64,000 nt of DNA, from the NCBI GenBank assembly GCA_030601885.1, contig JAUWAU010000029.1:1-64000 (forward strand). Reading direction: 5' to 3'. The notes under the pieces were generated by a model. It did no database searches and was not told where the DNA came from. It saw only the letters and a list, made by a program, of their open reading frames with translations. The position numbers and the translations under genes are program-made. Source of the DNA: Armatimonadota bacterium (GTDB lineage: Bacteria; Armatimonadota; Zipacnadia; JAUWAU01). This document shows positions 51,398-61,065 of the stretch, piece after piece (positions within the stretch are counted from its first letter, which is position 1; every line of letters begins with the position of its first letter).

Positions 51398-51695
51398 CGG
51401 TGTACCTCCATTGCCTCAAGGTTGCTTCGTCAGTCAGCGAGATGTCGAGGCGACGTTGACGGCCTCAACGCTCCCCGCGCGCGTTATGCATGAGAGTGCT
51501 CATGCGACCGACGTGCGGCTCGCCTTCTGTCTGGCCCTGGCATCGGTGCTCTGCATGACCACTTCGCCACCAGAGGCATCCCGTTCCTGCTTTTCCCGGC
51601 ACCTTGAGGCGTAATCCGAGCTAACGCGCCGCACTCTGTGCGTTCGACATCCCCAGCGCCAGGGAGGACTCGCGGTGCCCGAGGTGTGCTCTGCC
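51398..51695. other. intergenic, nothing recognised
   Basis: 298 bases between sulfatase 3 and the DUF4185-like gene. It holds the ribosome binding site of the latter but no clear promoter, repeat or frame. Confidence 0.4.
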
Positions 51696-53570
51696 TCAGT
51701 AGTCCCACGCCCTCACTACCGTCCCGTCTTCCCTGCAGAGGCGCACCCAGTCGATCTCCACCAGGCCGGGTCGGGCAGCCGGGAAGAGGCGCATGTGGAT
51801 CAGTGTGCCCTTGACGGGGAGTGGGACCGCCACCTCGTGCCATTGCGCGTCAGCGGGGAGCTCGAAGGTCACGAACTGATCCTGCTTGAACTGGGGCTGG
51901 TCGGCGGTACGCCATTGGATCTTCCCGGCGCCGCCGGCCGCGCTTCGGGCGCGGAAGCGGACGACGGCCCGCCCCGCGTGCTTCAGTGACGCGTTGGCGA
52001 TGAATGAGCCCCCTCCGGCGCACTGCATCCTCAGAATACCGTCCTCCACCGACACCTCACAGCCCTTGTTCACCCATCCGCGCAAGGCGGCGGCTGCCGG
52101 GTCGTAATCCGGGTTCGGAATCGGCAGCAGCGCGCCCGTGTCCTTGAGGAACTTGTCGATGAGGGCATCGAGCTCCCTGACCCTCTGCGGCATCTTGGCA
52201 GCGAGGTTGGTCGTCTCTCCGATGTCGTCTTTGAGGTTGTAGAGCTCGTACTCATCGGGGAACTGCTCACTGGTCTCGTAGAATCGGAGCAGCTTCCAGT
52301 CGCCTTTGCGCACCCACACGCCGGGCGGGCGCGCCGGGCCGCCGTGGGGGAAGTAGCAGAAGATGGCGTCGCGCTTGAGCTTCCCCGTCTGCTTCAGCAG
52401 CGGGATGATGCTCTCGCCGTCGATGATGTGTCCCGGCTTTGGCTCGACCCCCGCCATCTGCAGCAGCGTCGGGTAGAGGTCGATGCTGCTGACCACCTCG
52501 GAACAGCGGGAGCGCGGCGCGATGACGCCGGGCCAACGCACCAGCAGGGGCACGCGCGAGCCGCCCTCGTAGAGGGAGCCTTTGCCCGCGCGCAGCGGGT
52601 GGTTGTTCGTCGGCGGCAGCTTGTCCGGGCCGATCTCGCTGTGAACGTTGCCGCCGTTGTCGGAGAAGAAGATGAAGATGGTGTCGTCGGCAAGCCCCAG
52701 CTCGTCGAGCTTGTCCAGCACGCGGCCGAGGCTCTCGTCCACGCTCTTGAGCATGGACGCCATGATGGGATTGTTTTGCTGGCCGCGGGGGTCTTTCCTG
52801 TCGAGGTACGTTCTGGTGATCTCCTCCTTGTGTCCCCACGGCCCGTGCACGCTGTAGTGCCAGAGGTCGAGGAAGAAGGGCTCGTCGCGGTGCGTCTCGA
52901 TGAACTTCAAAGCTTCGTCCGTGACGCGGTCAGTGATGTACTCGCCCTCCGGGCCGTCGGTGACCGTGCCGGCCCGGAACTGGTATGGCGAGAAGTAGCT
53001 GCGTGGGCCCGGGTCCGGCGCGCCATGGAACGAGACCTCGAAGCCCTGCTCCTCGGGCCAGTGCTCGGGGTTGAGGCCGAGGTGCCACTTCCCCAGATGC
53101 GCCGTCCTGTAGCCGGCGTCCCGCAGGGCCTCGGCGATGGTGTACTGCTCGGGCCGGAGGAAGCGCCTGCTCTGCGGCAGCAGCAGCTTGCGGGTCCGCG
53201 CTGCTCTTTCAGGATAGCGGGACTCATCGGGACCGAGGGGCGGCCTGTGCCCCGCGGCCGTTGTGATGCCGATGCGCGCCGGGTACTGGCCGGTCATGAG
53301 GCTCGCCCGCGTCGGCGAGCAGAGCGGGTTGGCGGTGTAGGCGTCGGTGAAGAGCATGCTGCGTTCGGCGAGCCGCTCCATGTTGGGCGTGTCGTAGTAC
53401 CGGCTGCCGTAGACGGTGGTGTCCATCCAGCCCATGTCGTCAACGAGGAAGAAGACGATGTTGGGCTTCGCTCCGGGCGCGCGTGCCCCCCAAGCGAATC
53501 TGGGAGCCAATAGCGCGGCAGCGCCGACCCCGACGGATCTCACGAATTCGCGGCGAGAGTATCGGCTCAT
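51696..53570 (-). CDS. sulfatase 3, Tat-exported, with C-terminal sandwich domain
   Basis: Protein of 624 residues. The twin-arginine signal SRREFVRSVGVGAAALLAPR starts at residue 5. NIVFFLVDDMGWMDTTVYGS holds the first metal site, ANPLCSPTRASLMTGQYPAR the C-x-P-x-R motif (Cys about 83) and FFSDNGGNVHSEIGPDK the second site. After the sulfatase domain (to about 490) a beta-sandwich (GCEVSVEDGILRMQCAGGGS, DQFVTFELPADAQWHEVAV) resembles a carbohydrate-binding or DUF-type sandwich. Tat export implies folding with cofactor before secretion. ATG 53570 has AAGGAG 8 nt upstream. It lies 52 bases after the isomerase gene. Confidence 0.9.
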   Translation of the reverse strand: MSRYSRREFVRSVGVGAAALLAPRFAWGARAPGAKPNIVFFLVDDMGWMDTTVYGSRYYDTPNMERLAERSMLFTDAYTANPLCSPTRASLMTGQYPARIGITTAAGHRPPLGPDESRYPERAARTRKLLLPQSRRFLRPEQYTIAEALRDAGYRTAHLGKWHLGLNPEHWPEEQGFEVSFHGAPDPGPRSYFSPYQFRAGTVTDGPEGEYITDRVTDEALKFIETHRDEPFFLDLWHYSVHGPWGHKEEITRTYLDRKDPRGQQNNPIMASMLKSVDESLGRVLDKLDELGLADDTIFIFFSDNGGNVHSEIGPDKLPPTNNHPLRAGKGSLYEGGSRVPLLVRWPGVIAPRSRCSEVVSSIDLYPTLLQMAGVEPKPGHIIDGESIIPLLKQTGKLKRDAIFCYFPHGGPARPPGVWVRKGDWKLLRFYETSEQFPDEYELYNLKDDIGETTNLAAKMPQRVRELDALIDKFLKDTGALLPIPNPDYDPAAAALRGWVNKGCEVSVEDGILRMQCAGGGSFIANASLKHAGRAVVRFRARSAAGGAGKIQWRTADQPQFKQDQFVTFELPADAQWHEVAVPLPVKGTLIHMRLFPAARPGLVEIDWVRLCREDGTVVRAWDY

Positions 53571-53622
53571 TGTGGTGCTCCTTTGGCGGCGATGGAGATG
53601 TGGCGCCGACGGACTGCGGCAG

Positions 53623-54438
53623 TCACAGCAGCGGCTGGAGGAACTCCACGCTCTTCTTCAGCGCCTCCACGCCCTGGCATTCGATCGAGAGGCAGCCCTC
53701 GTAGCCGACGGACTTGAGGACGTCGAGACAGCCCTTGATATCGACGTCTCCGTCGCCGATAGCACCGCCGGCAGTCACCCCGGTCTCGTGATCGCCAGTC
53801 TGCGCCCGGGCGACGTCCTTGACGTGCACGTGCTTGACGTGCTTGACGACCGCCTTCAGGGTCTCCACGGCGTCGTTGCCGGCGACCTCGACGTTGCCCG
53901 TGTCGAAGTTGATGGCCAGGTAGGGCGAATCGCTGAGGGACATGATCCTCAGCAGGCCCTCGGCGTTGGTCGTGTAGACGCCGTGCGGCTCGATGGTGAG
54001 GGTGATATCGTAGTTGGCGCACATCCGCAGCAGCTCGTCGAGGTTGTGCTTCATGAGGCGGAAGGCATCGTCGTCGGTCATCCAGTCGGGCTTCGGCCCC
54101 TCGGCGGTGTTGACGATGGGCGAGCCGAGGATGTAGGCGTACCGGATCGCCTTCTTCAGATAGTCCACGCCGTACACCGTGTCGAGCAAGTTGGAGTGCG
54201 CGCTGAGGCACGCCACCTTGAGGCCGGCAGCTTCGATCGCCTGGCGCATGTCCATCGGGTCGTCTTCGAGGCTGGTGATGTTGCAGTAGCCGTACACGTT
54301 CAGCAGGCAGCGCCCGGTCATGACCTCCGGCTCGATGTACTCGAAGCCCAGCTCCCTGGCCATCTCAATGGTGTACGAGAAGTCCCTCTCGTCGTGACGA
54401 AACGTGTCGGCCTCGGCACAGAGCTTCATGGCGCTCAT
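53623..54438 (-). CDS. sugar phosphate isomerase/epimerase (xylose isomerase-like TIM barrel)
   Basis: Protein of about 271 residues. TIM-barrel segments typical of the AP-endonuclease-2/xylose-isomerase-like family: GFEYIEPEVMTG, VACLSAHSNLLD, ITLTIEPHGVYTTN (metal Glu), PYLAINFDTGNVEVAG (metal Asp), VKHVHVKDVARAQ (His) and YEGCLSIECQGVEAL (final Glu). Substrate unknown. ATG 54438 gives MSAMKLCAEADTF; an ATG at 54429 is possible. It is first in the minus-strand sulfatase run and divergent from the FAD oxidoreductase, so the 98-base gap should hold two promoters. Confidence 0.85.
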   Translation of the reverse strand: MSAMKLCAEADTFRHDERDFSYTIEMARELGFEYIEPEVMTGRCLLNVYGYCNITSLEDDPMDMRQAIEAAGLKVACLSAHSNLLDTVYGVDYLKKAIRYAYILGSPIVNTAEGPKPDWMTDDDAFRLMKHNLDELLRMCANYDITLTIEPHGVYTTNAEGLLRIMSLSDSPYLAINFDTGNVEVAGNDAVETLKAVVKHVKHVHVKDVARAQTGDHETGVTAGGAIGDGDVDIKGCLDVLKSVGYEGCLSIECQGVEALKKSVEFLQPLL

Positions 54439-54536
54439 CTGTCCCAGTCCTTTCTCGGTTCGTGTGTCAGGGGAAGTCTCCGAGCGTAGGATTATGCGGT
54501 TAGAGCAGGAATCCCTTGGTGAAGGGGGGATTTCCG

Positions 54537-55986
54537 GTGCCCAACGTGCGCTTGTCCACCGTGGTTCCTGAGCCTGCAAAGGATCGTCCCGTGCTCTATG
54601 ACGTGGACGTCGTCGTTGCCGGGTCGGGCCTCAGCGGCACATTCGCCGCCATCGCTGCCGGACGGGGCGGGGCGAGGACGCTGGTGGTCGAACGGTTCGG
54701 CAGCCTCGGAGGTAATATCGGCCCGGCCATGGTGGTGAACGGCAGCCTGGACGGCGAGGCGGATGTCACGCTGCCGGGTGGGATGGCGGGCATCCCGCGC
54801 GAGTTCATGGAGCGCCTCCGGGCGCTGCGGATTGGCCCGGAGCGGCGCTATCCCGAAGAGGCGAGCCTCGCCTCCTACCTCGCCCACCAGATGATGACGG
54901 AAGCGGGCGTGCAGCTCCTGCTGTCGGCCTGGGCCGGCGCCCCGATACTGGAGGGGAATGCCGTGCAGGGCATCTTCGTGGAGTGCAAAGCCGGCCGCGT
55001 GGCCGTGAAGGCCAAGGTGACGGTGGACGGCACCGGCGATGCGGACATTGCGGCCCGGGCAGGCGCGAGCATCGTCCCGTACCTCGAGCCGGACGAGGCC
55101 CACGCCGATTACATTCGCCCCCCGTATCTCAACAAGGCGTACCCGACGCACTACAACGACACCCAGCTTCTATGCCTCATCGCCGACGTGGACCTCGCGA
55201 GGTTCGAGGCGTTCTGTGAGGAGGACGCTGAGCTTACCGAAGAGGAGACACAGTGGGCGCAGGAGGCCGGCGCGATTGATATGTATCCCAAGGGGCTGAT
55301 CCCCAGCCTGCGGAAAGCCCGGCTGAGTGCCGAGTTCGTGCCCATACAAGAGCTCGAACCGGGAGTTCGCATGTCAGCCGGCCGGAGGTTCCTCCGCTAC
55401 GGCGACGGCGTCGTCGGGCTGCACATTACCTGCGTGGGAGCGATCGACGCGGCCGACCCGAGGCAGATCTCGAAGCTCGAAGCGGCGACGCGGGAGCAGG
55501 CGTTCAAGGCAGTCAGGTTCTATCGGGAGAACGCGCCGGGATTCGAGAGGGCGTACCTGCTCGCCGTTCCTCGGCATGCGCGGCGGCCCGCACATCGAGG
55601 GCGATCACACGCTGACGCTCGAGGAGTGCTTTGCCGGGCGCAAGTGCGACGACGTGCTGTTTCGGAACACCCACGACCACGACCACGGCGGCGATGCGTC
55701 GGGCTTTGACGTGCCCTATGGCATCACACTGCCGAAGGGCATCGAGGGGCTGCTCGTCTGCGGTCGCGGTGCTGCCTATCTGCGCCGCGGGCACGATCCG
55801 ACCGGCATGCGCGCCCGGCCGAGCATGATGGTCTTCGGCCAAGCCGTCGGCACGGCGGCGGCCATCGCGGCCATTGATGGCATGCGTCCGAGAAACGTAG
55901 ACATCAAGAAAGTGCAGCGACGGCTCGTAGAGGACGGCATCTTTCTGGGGGATGATGCGCGCTTAGGGGAGCTCCGGCTGCTGTAA
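54537..55986 (+). pseudogene. FAD-dependent oxidoreductase interrupted by a frameshift
   Basis: The first frame encodes a Rossmann FAD motif (VDVVVAGSGLSGTFAAIAAG, about residues 22-41), GSLGGNIGPAMVVNG and VDGTGDADIAARAG, up to FERAYLLA near 55565. The sense then continues in the +1 frame: FLGMRGGPHIEGDHTLTLEE, NTHDHDHGG, GLLVCGRGA and MRARPSMMVFGQAVGTAAAI, ending at 55986. One extra base at about 55563-55567 (TCGCCGTTCC) explains this. Restored length is about 482 residues, normal for the FAD_oxidored family. It could be a real mutation or an assembly error. GTG 54537 is preferred as start because AAGGGGGG (54521-54528) lies upstream. Confidence 0.75.
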
Positions 55987-56094
55987 CATAGGCGCGCCAT
56001 TGCAGCTAATGCAAGACCACGAAGCTGTGCCCCTCGCATCTCGGACGCCATCTTCGTGGCACTGGCGCCGAGGCAGCGAGCCGGCTGGGCATTA

Positions 56095-57246
56095 TCAGTA
56101 CTTCTCCAGCATTGTCAGCAGCTTGCGGTCCAGTTTGTGGCCGTGCCAGTCCTCGTATTCAACGTCGGCACGCCCGGAGTCGAGGATCCCGAAGGATCCA
56201 CGGAAGTTCCACAGTGCGTACCCAATCCCATGCGTCTTGAGGATGTCCATGACGTCCTCGAACCAGCCCATGAAGACGCCATAGGGTGTCTTGTTGTACC
56301 CGCCGCACTCGCCGCAGTGGACGCCGATGCCCTGTCGCGCCAGCTCCGCCCAAGGGGTGTAGGGCTTCTCCAGACCCGCGCGGTCCAACTCGACCGACCC
56401 ATCCGGTTTCAGAAGCGGCCACGCAGGCTCCCGGAACTTGGACTCCCGATCGACCCAGCCTGCCCGGAAGTGACTGATCCGCCCCGGGTAGTACCCGTGG
56501 ACGCTCTGGGCGACCCCGGTCGGTATCATTTCGTCAACAACCAGGTTCCCCGCACCGAAGCCGTCAATGATTATCAGGCGCTCCGGGCTCGTTTCGCGTA
56601 CCTTCTCCGTGGCCCGGGTCATCACGCGGCGGTAGTCTTCCCGCGACATGTAGCCCTCTCTCGGTCTCGGCGCCTCATTGACCAGATTGAAGCTGAGATC
56701 AGCCGAGGAGATCCCCTTGTAGCGTTGTGCGAACACATCCCAATGATAGACGAACGCGTCCTCCGCCTGCTTGTCTGTCCAGAGCACAAACGGCTCCCGC
56801 TCACGCTTGTTGACGCAATAGCCGGGCGCGCGGTGAAAGTTGAGGTTGACATGGAGGCCGTATCTCCTGCCCAGATCAACCGTGCGGTCAACTTTCTCCA
56901 GCGTGCTTTCCTTGATCTTGAGAACATCGTCGGGCTTGAGCTGCCGGCTCGTCTGCCAGTCGGAATCCACCCATAGCCAGTAATCCATCGGAATGCGGAT
57001 GAAGTCGAAGCCCCAGTCCCTCATCCAGCGCAGGTCATCTTCGCTCAGCATGCCATCGCTTTGTTCTCCCGGGCTGAACGCCTGAAAGAAGCTGAGCATG
57101 TTGAATCCGCGCCAACGGGGGATGACGGTCTGCGCCGGCCCGGGTTTCTGTGACTGTGCCGCCGCCGAGGTGCTCCCCGTGGCGAGCGAAGCGGCTGCCA
57201 GGCTCGTGGTCTTGAGGAATTCGCGTCTGGTGTTGTACGAGCGCAT
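56095..57246 (-). CDS. GH5 family glycoside hydrolase (cellulase-like), Tat-exported
   Basis: Protein of about 383 residues. Twin-arginine signal NTRREFLKTTSLAAASLATG. The barrel shows the GH5 marks: FDFIRIPMDYWLW, GLHVNLNFHRAPGYC, the acid/base Glu in LSFNLVNEAPRP and the nucleophile Glu in GVHCGECGGYNK, then YALWNFRGSFGILD. It likely cleaves beta-1,4-glucan or mannan outside the cytoplasm. The frame extends 66 bases upstream but ATG 57246 starts the Tat signal and has GAGGAGAGG close by. It stands alone between the frameshifted oxidoreductase (convergent) and a repeat cluster. Confidence 0.85.
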   Translation of the reverse strand: MRSYNTRREFLKTTSLAAASLATGSTSAAAQSQKPGPAQTVIPRWRGFNMLSFFQAFSPGEQSDGMLSEDDLRWMRDWGFDFIRIPMDYWLWVDSDWQTSRQLKPDDVLKIKESTLEKVDRTVDLGRRYGLHVNLNFHRAPGYCVNKREREPFVLWTDKQAEDAFVYHWDVFAQRYKGISSADLSFNLVNEAPRPREGYMSREDYRRVMTRATEKVRETSPERLIIIDGFGAGNLVVDEMIPTGVAQSVHGYYPGRISHFRAGWVDRESKFREPAWPLLKPDGSVELDRAGLEKPYTPWAELARQGIGVHCGECGGYNKTPYGVFMGWFEDVMDILKTHGIGYALWNFRGSFGILDSGRADVEYEDWHGHKLDRKLLTMLEKY

Positions 57247-57319
57247 GGTCCTCTCCTCGTTCAGGCTGTTGCCATTATTGGTTTGACTCGTCGTGCTCGC
57301 CCTCTTCCGCACTGCACTA

Positions 57320-57745
57320 CCCCGAAGATTTCGCCGAAGGCCAACTTGTAGGGCGGGGATGCCCTTCCCCGCCGGCCTTTGCCTCAGTAGACAGAGCCAC
57401 CAACGTCGGGGCGGAGATCTTCATAGTTTCCGGGTGTCGCCCCGCGACATGACGGCTACCCCGAGGATTCCGCCCGTCGGCCCACCCGTTGCAGCCGGAG
57501 CAGCCTAGCGGTCGGCACGACCGCAGTGCTCCGGCGGCCCCCAGCTCCCCGCCGGGCCCATCTTCATCGTTTCCGGGTGGGCCAGTGGGCCATGGAGAGG
57601 TGCCCCGAAGATTTCCCCGTCGGCCCACCCGTTGTAGCCGGAGCAGCTTGCTCCGGCGGGCCTCGCCCTGGTCGCCTACGCGCCAAGGGACTCCGCCGAA
57701 GCTACGTCCCTCTCGCGAAGGCGTGCTCGGCGGCGCGCAGTTTCA
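57320..57745. repeat. composite cluster of families A, B and a TTGTAGGGC hairpin
   Basis: From left to right: the hairpin GGCGGGGATGCCCTTCCCCGCC (57352-57373); a family A core in reverse (about 57412-57470); a family A palindrome with a foreign insert (57494-57535); the shared segment GGCCCCCAGCTCCCCGCCGG (57536-57560); a second core (57561-57620); an intact palindrome (about 57640-57660); then family B modules (57671-57740). The region 57247-57887 contains no gene. Confidence 0.75.
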
Positions 57746-57887
57746 CGACCGCCGGGGCGGCAGACCCCCCGCGCGAGGAGGCGCCGCGAGCCTATACGGC
57801 GCCCGATGTCAGGAGGGGGAAGCTCCGAAGCAATTGTCTTCTGGGAAACGTCATCGCTCCACTCTTCAGTGGGGCGACGGGCGCCCC

Positions 57888-58826
57888 TCACTTCTCGGCT
57901 CCCGTGAGCTTCCTGATGAAGAAGTCCTCTCGGGATTCGTAACGCCCCGCGGGAGCGCGGGGGTACCGGAGGTTGGCTTCGACCCCCAGCTCGTCCATCT
58001 TCTCCTTGAGCTTGATCCCGAACATCACGTGATGGACTTTCCAGCCTCGAGCTTTCTCCGGATTGGGTGGGACGGGATCGGCCGGATTCTGGCCGTACTG
58101 CATGTGGATGGGCGGATCGTCGGCGGATATCAGCGACAGAGCTGACACCTCGGCGACCAGCTTGCGAAGCTCGTCTTCGTTCTTGACGTCGAAGCTCTCG
58201 TACGGATCGCGGTGCGGCTTGTCATAGCCGGGGATATGCTTCATCCACCAGTCGAAGTCCATGGTGGTCTGGCCACCGTTGGTCGCCACGCACGTCAGGC
58301 GCGTCGATTCGCGCTCGATGGGGTCGGTGCTTTTCGGGTCCGCCATCTCGTCGTGGAAGGCGAGCCACATGCAGATCTGAGCGCCGGCGGAGCCGCCGAA
58401 CGCGGCGACGCGGGTCTTGTCGAAGTTCCATTCCGTCGCCTTGGAGCGCAGAAACTGCAACGCGCGGCGGGAGTCGTGATGTGCCGCCGGGAGCTTCGCA
58501 TCCGAGATCACTCGGTACTCCACCGCCGCCACCGAGATGCCGGCAGACAGCAACTGCTGCAGCGCGTTGGCCGCGAGGCTCTCTTTTCTGCCGCCTCGGA
58601 ATCCGCCGCCATGGATGTATAGGACGAGCGGCGTGGGATTTGGTGAGTCGGCCAGCCAGATGTCGATGACGTTGCGTTCGTGCGGCCCGTAGGCGACGTC
58701 CTTGTGCGTCGGCGCCGGCTTGGCGCGCTGCTGTGCCAGGCACACTGGGGCAGCGAGGAGTAGCAAGATGCTGAGTGCGAGGACGAGAGGCGAGAAGCCT
58801 ACGAAGCAGTGCTTCAGCGCAGTCAT
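57888..58826 (-). CDS. secreted alpha/beta hydrolase (BD-FAE/esterase-like)
   Basis: Protein of about 312 residues with a signal peptide (MTALKHCFVGFSPLVLALSI, ending CLAQ). The oxyanion motif is HGGGFRGG in LVLYIHGGGF; the nucleophile is in VAAFGGSAGAQ. The end of the fold lacks the usual D-x-V-P/H pattern: DDPPIHMQYGQNPADPVPPN and WKVHHVMFGIKLKEKMDELG are in its place, so the catalytic Asp and His must be assigned by structure. It resembles acetylxylan or ferulic esterases found beside glycoside hydrolases. ATG 58826 has AGGAGG 7 nt upstream. Confidence 0.8.
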   Translation of the reverse strand: MTALKHCFVGFSPLVLALSILLLLAAPVCLAQQRAKPAPTHKDVAYGPHERNVIDIWLADSPNPTPLVLYIHGGGFRGGRKESLAANALQQLLSAGISVAAVEYRVISDAKLPAAHHDSRRALQFLRSKATEWNFDKTRVAAFGGSAGAQICMWLAFHDEMADPKSTDPIERESTRLTCVATNGGQTTMDFDWWMKHIPGYDKPHRDPYESFDVKNEDELRKLVAEVSALSLISADDPPIHMQYGQNPADPVPPNPEKARGWKVHHVMFGIKLKEKMDELGVEANLRYPRAPAGRYESREDFFIRKLTGAEK

Positions 58827-58879
58827 CAAAGGGCCTCCTGTCAGTCGGCGGGAATGGGTGCCCGTCCCGAGTTGGAGGG

Positions 58880-59180
58880 CACCTGCCGTATTGCCGTGCC
58901 CCATACGGAAACGACAAAGATCACCGTGACCGCTGGGGCCATGTCACCTCGGCCAGGCGAGCCACACTGGGAACCTCTGGCCCCATGTCCGAAGTACCCG
59001 ACTCGCGGGTTGCGCGAGCCTGCCCCGAGTATTCGGCCACAGGCCGAGTTGTACGGCGGAGTTGCCCAACCCCGCCGCCTTTGCCTCAGTAGACAGAGCC
59101 CGCGAACCTCAGCGCGGAGATCTTCATCGCTTCCGGGTGGCGCATCGCGCCATGACGACTGCCTCGAAGAGGTAGAAGGC
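58880..59180. repeat. repeat cluster: TTGTACGGC hairpin and family A core
   Basis: Contains GGCGGAGTTGCCCAACCCCGCC (59056-59077), then GCCTTTGCCTCAGTAGACAG (59079-59098), which is identical to 57376-57395, and a family A core in reverse (59119-59170). The left part, 58900-59030, shares shorter pieces such as GGCCATGTCACCTCGGCCA with 62810. No gene lies between the hydrolase and the chain-length protein. Confidence 0.7.
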
Positions 59181-59184
59181 TGAG

Positions 59185-60603
59185 TTACGAATCGTTCCCT
59201 CTGCCGCCGACCTCCCGCCGATAGCCGTGCAGGCAAATGCTGAGTTGAAGGAAAAACGCCAGCACGAAGCCCACGAGGGCAATATTGCGGAGTCGGGGAC
59301 CGCTGGGCAGTTCCGGAGCTACAGGCTCATCGAGGACCTGCAAGTCCCCGGCGTCGCGGAGCCGGTTCAGCGATGAGGTTTGATACTCGGCCATGACCGT
59401 TTTGTACGCGGTGCTGAGTACCTCCAGCCGCATCTGCAGGTTCACATACTCCCGTTCGATGTCGGGCAGCTCGGCCACGCGACTCTCAATAGTCTTCAGA
59501 GCCAGCTTCGCCACATCGTGGGCGGCCCCGGCTCCATCGGCCATCGCCCGCACCTCGGCAAGCCGTCTCCGCACCCCCCAATGCGCCGCCCCGGGTGCCG
59601 TGCCTTGCGACCGCTGCCGCAGGGGCTCCAGCCTGACGAGCTCCCGCGAGAGCTCATCTATCTCTTTCGTGAGGGCGAGGACCGTAGGATGTGACTCCTT
59701 GTGCCGCTCGACCGCGATCAGCCGCGCCCGCTCGGCCCGACGCTCGGCAATCCGTGCTTCGAGAACGTCCACGGCATCGGAGACCGCCACCGTGGTGGAC
59801 ACGTCGGTCTCGGGAAGGGTGCCCACTTCTTGCTCCAGGCGGACCGTCTCCCCGAGAGCGCTCTGATGCTGCGCCATGGCCTGGTCCGCCATCTTGAGGG
59901 CGTCGGCGTAGAGTTGAGCCAGGTTGGCCGCATCAGCCTCCAGGTTCGCCAGCTTGTGTTTCTTCTTGAATGCGGCGAACTCCGCTTGGGTCTCGTCGAT
60001 CTGCTTTTCCAGGGCGGCTTTTTGCTCGCCCAGCATGTCAACGTACTTCTGGCTCTGCGTGATACCCAGCCGCTTAAGCCGATCCTGGATCTGCGTCTGA
60101 TAGGCGAGCGCCACGTCCCGCGCCTTGTTTGCGCAGGGGTCTTGATGTGGCTCGATGCGGCGCAGGAGGCGTTGAAGCCGCGTGTAACCGCGAAATTTCA
60201 CCCTGACCCGCACTACACCGCCCGGCTCCACCATCCTGGTCGTGGCGACAACGAGTCGGTCAGTGGCCTTGGTGAGGGAGTCGGCCTTGAAGAACTCCAT
60301 AAGCCGCTCCTGCTGCACAATGCGCTCCGCAAGCCGACGACTGTTGGCGACTTGCAGGTAGGCATCCAGTCGAGGATCTTGCCGCAGCAGAGCCGACAGC
60401 TCGCCGATACTGACGCCCGTGCCGAACAGAACTTTGCTCCTGGGTTGCACCAGGATCATCACCGTCGCCGACACGTACGACTGACGCAAGAAACAATAGG
60501 CAAGCCCAACGAGCACCGCCGCAACGGCGACGCAGATGCCCAGGGCTCTCAGAGCCCTCCGTTTGAGGTAGCGCAGAAACTCGTCCAGAGAGAAGTGTGC
60601 CAT
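59185..60603 (-). CDS. polysaccharide chain-length determinant / GumC-like protein (Wzz family)
   Basis: Inner-membrane protein of about 472 residues. N-terminal helix LGICVAVAAVLVGLAYCFLR (about 21-40), C-terminal helix IALVGFVLAFFLQLSICLHG, and between them a large periplasmic coiled-coil part (QKAALEKQIDETQAEFAAFK; KEIDELSRELVRLEPLRQRS). This is the layout of polysaccharide copolymerases that set chain length in Wzx/Wzy-type pathways. No C-terminal kinase is fused. ATG 60603 (MAHFSLDEFLRYLKRRALRA) puts the first helix about 20 residues in; the frame extends 147 bases upstream without support. It is divergent from the phosphodiesterase and close to the flippase. Confidence 0.8.
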   Translation of the reverse strand: MAHFSLDEFLRYLKRRALRALGICVAVAAVLVGLAYCFLRQSYVSATVMILVQPRSKVLFGTGVSIGELSALLRQDPRLDAYLQVANSRRLAERIVQQERLMEFFKADSLTKATDRLVVATTRMVEPGGVVRVRVKFRGYTRLQRLLRRIEPHQDPCANKARDVALAYQTQIQDRLKRLGITQSQKYVDMLGEQKAALEKQIDETQAEFAAFKKKHKLANLEADAANLAQLYADALKMADQAMAQHQSALGETVRLEQEVGTLPETDVSTTVAVSDAVDVLEARIAERRAERARLIAVERHKESHPTVLALTKEIDELSRELVRLEPLRQRSQGTAPGAAHWGVRRRLAEVRAMADGAGAAHDVAKLALKTIESRVAELPDIEREYVNLQMRLEVLSTAYKTVMAEYQTSSLNRLRDAGDLQVLDEPVAPELPSGPRLRNIALVGFVLAFFLQLSICLHGYRREVGGRGNDS

Positions 60604-61065
60604 GACTCCCAGCCGGATGCTGCTCCCATCGGGCAATAGACGAAAGACGGCGTGGACAGCCCGGTAAGCCGGGGCAACTTCGCGCCCCGTGTCGGGTTCA
60701 CCTCCGTGGCTGCGCATCACGACTGCCCAAGAGACATACTGGACGTGCACTATCTATGAGCGATAGCATGTGTCGAGGCGGTCTTGACCGCGCGCGGACC
60801 CGCCTTAGAGGCGGCGAAGTGCGGCGCGCAGTCTGCAGTCGAGCAGCCGAAGGCGAAGAAGGCCCGACGGCCCTCGAATAGGAAATAGGTCACAGGTGGG
60901 ACGCCTGGGCTCGTCGCCGGCGCGATCGTACGATGAGCGCACGACGCAGTTGCCCCTGCTCATAGCCCACAGACCTACGTGCCGCAGCGCTCTCCCGGCC
61001 GCTCGCCAAGACAGCATTGACGAGGAACGGGGGCTGCGCCGCCGTACACCACGGGAGTTTCAACT
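60604..61065. other. divergent intergenic region
   Basis: 462 bases between two diverging genes; should carry both promoters. I see no clear -35/-10 pair, repeat or gene. GGGAG (61053-61057) serves as the ribosome binding site of the plus-strand gene. Confidence 0.4.
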
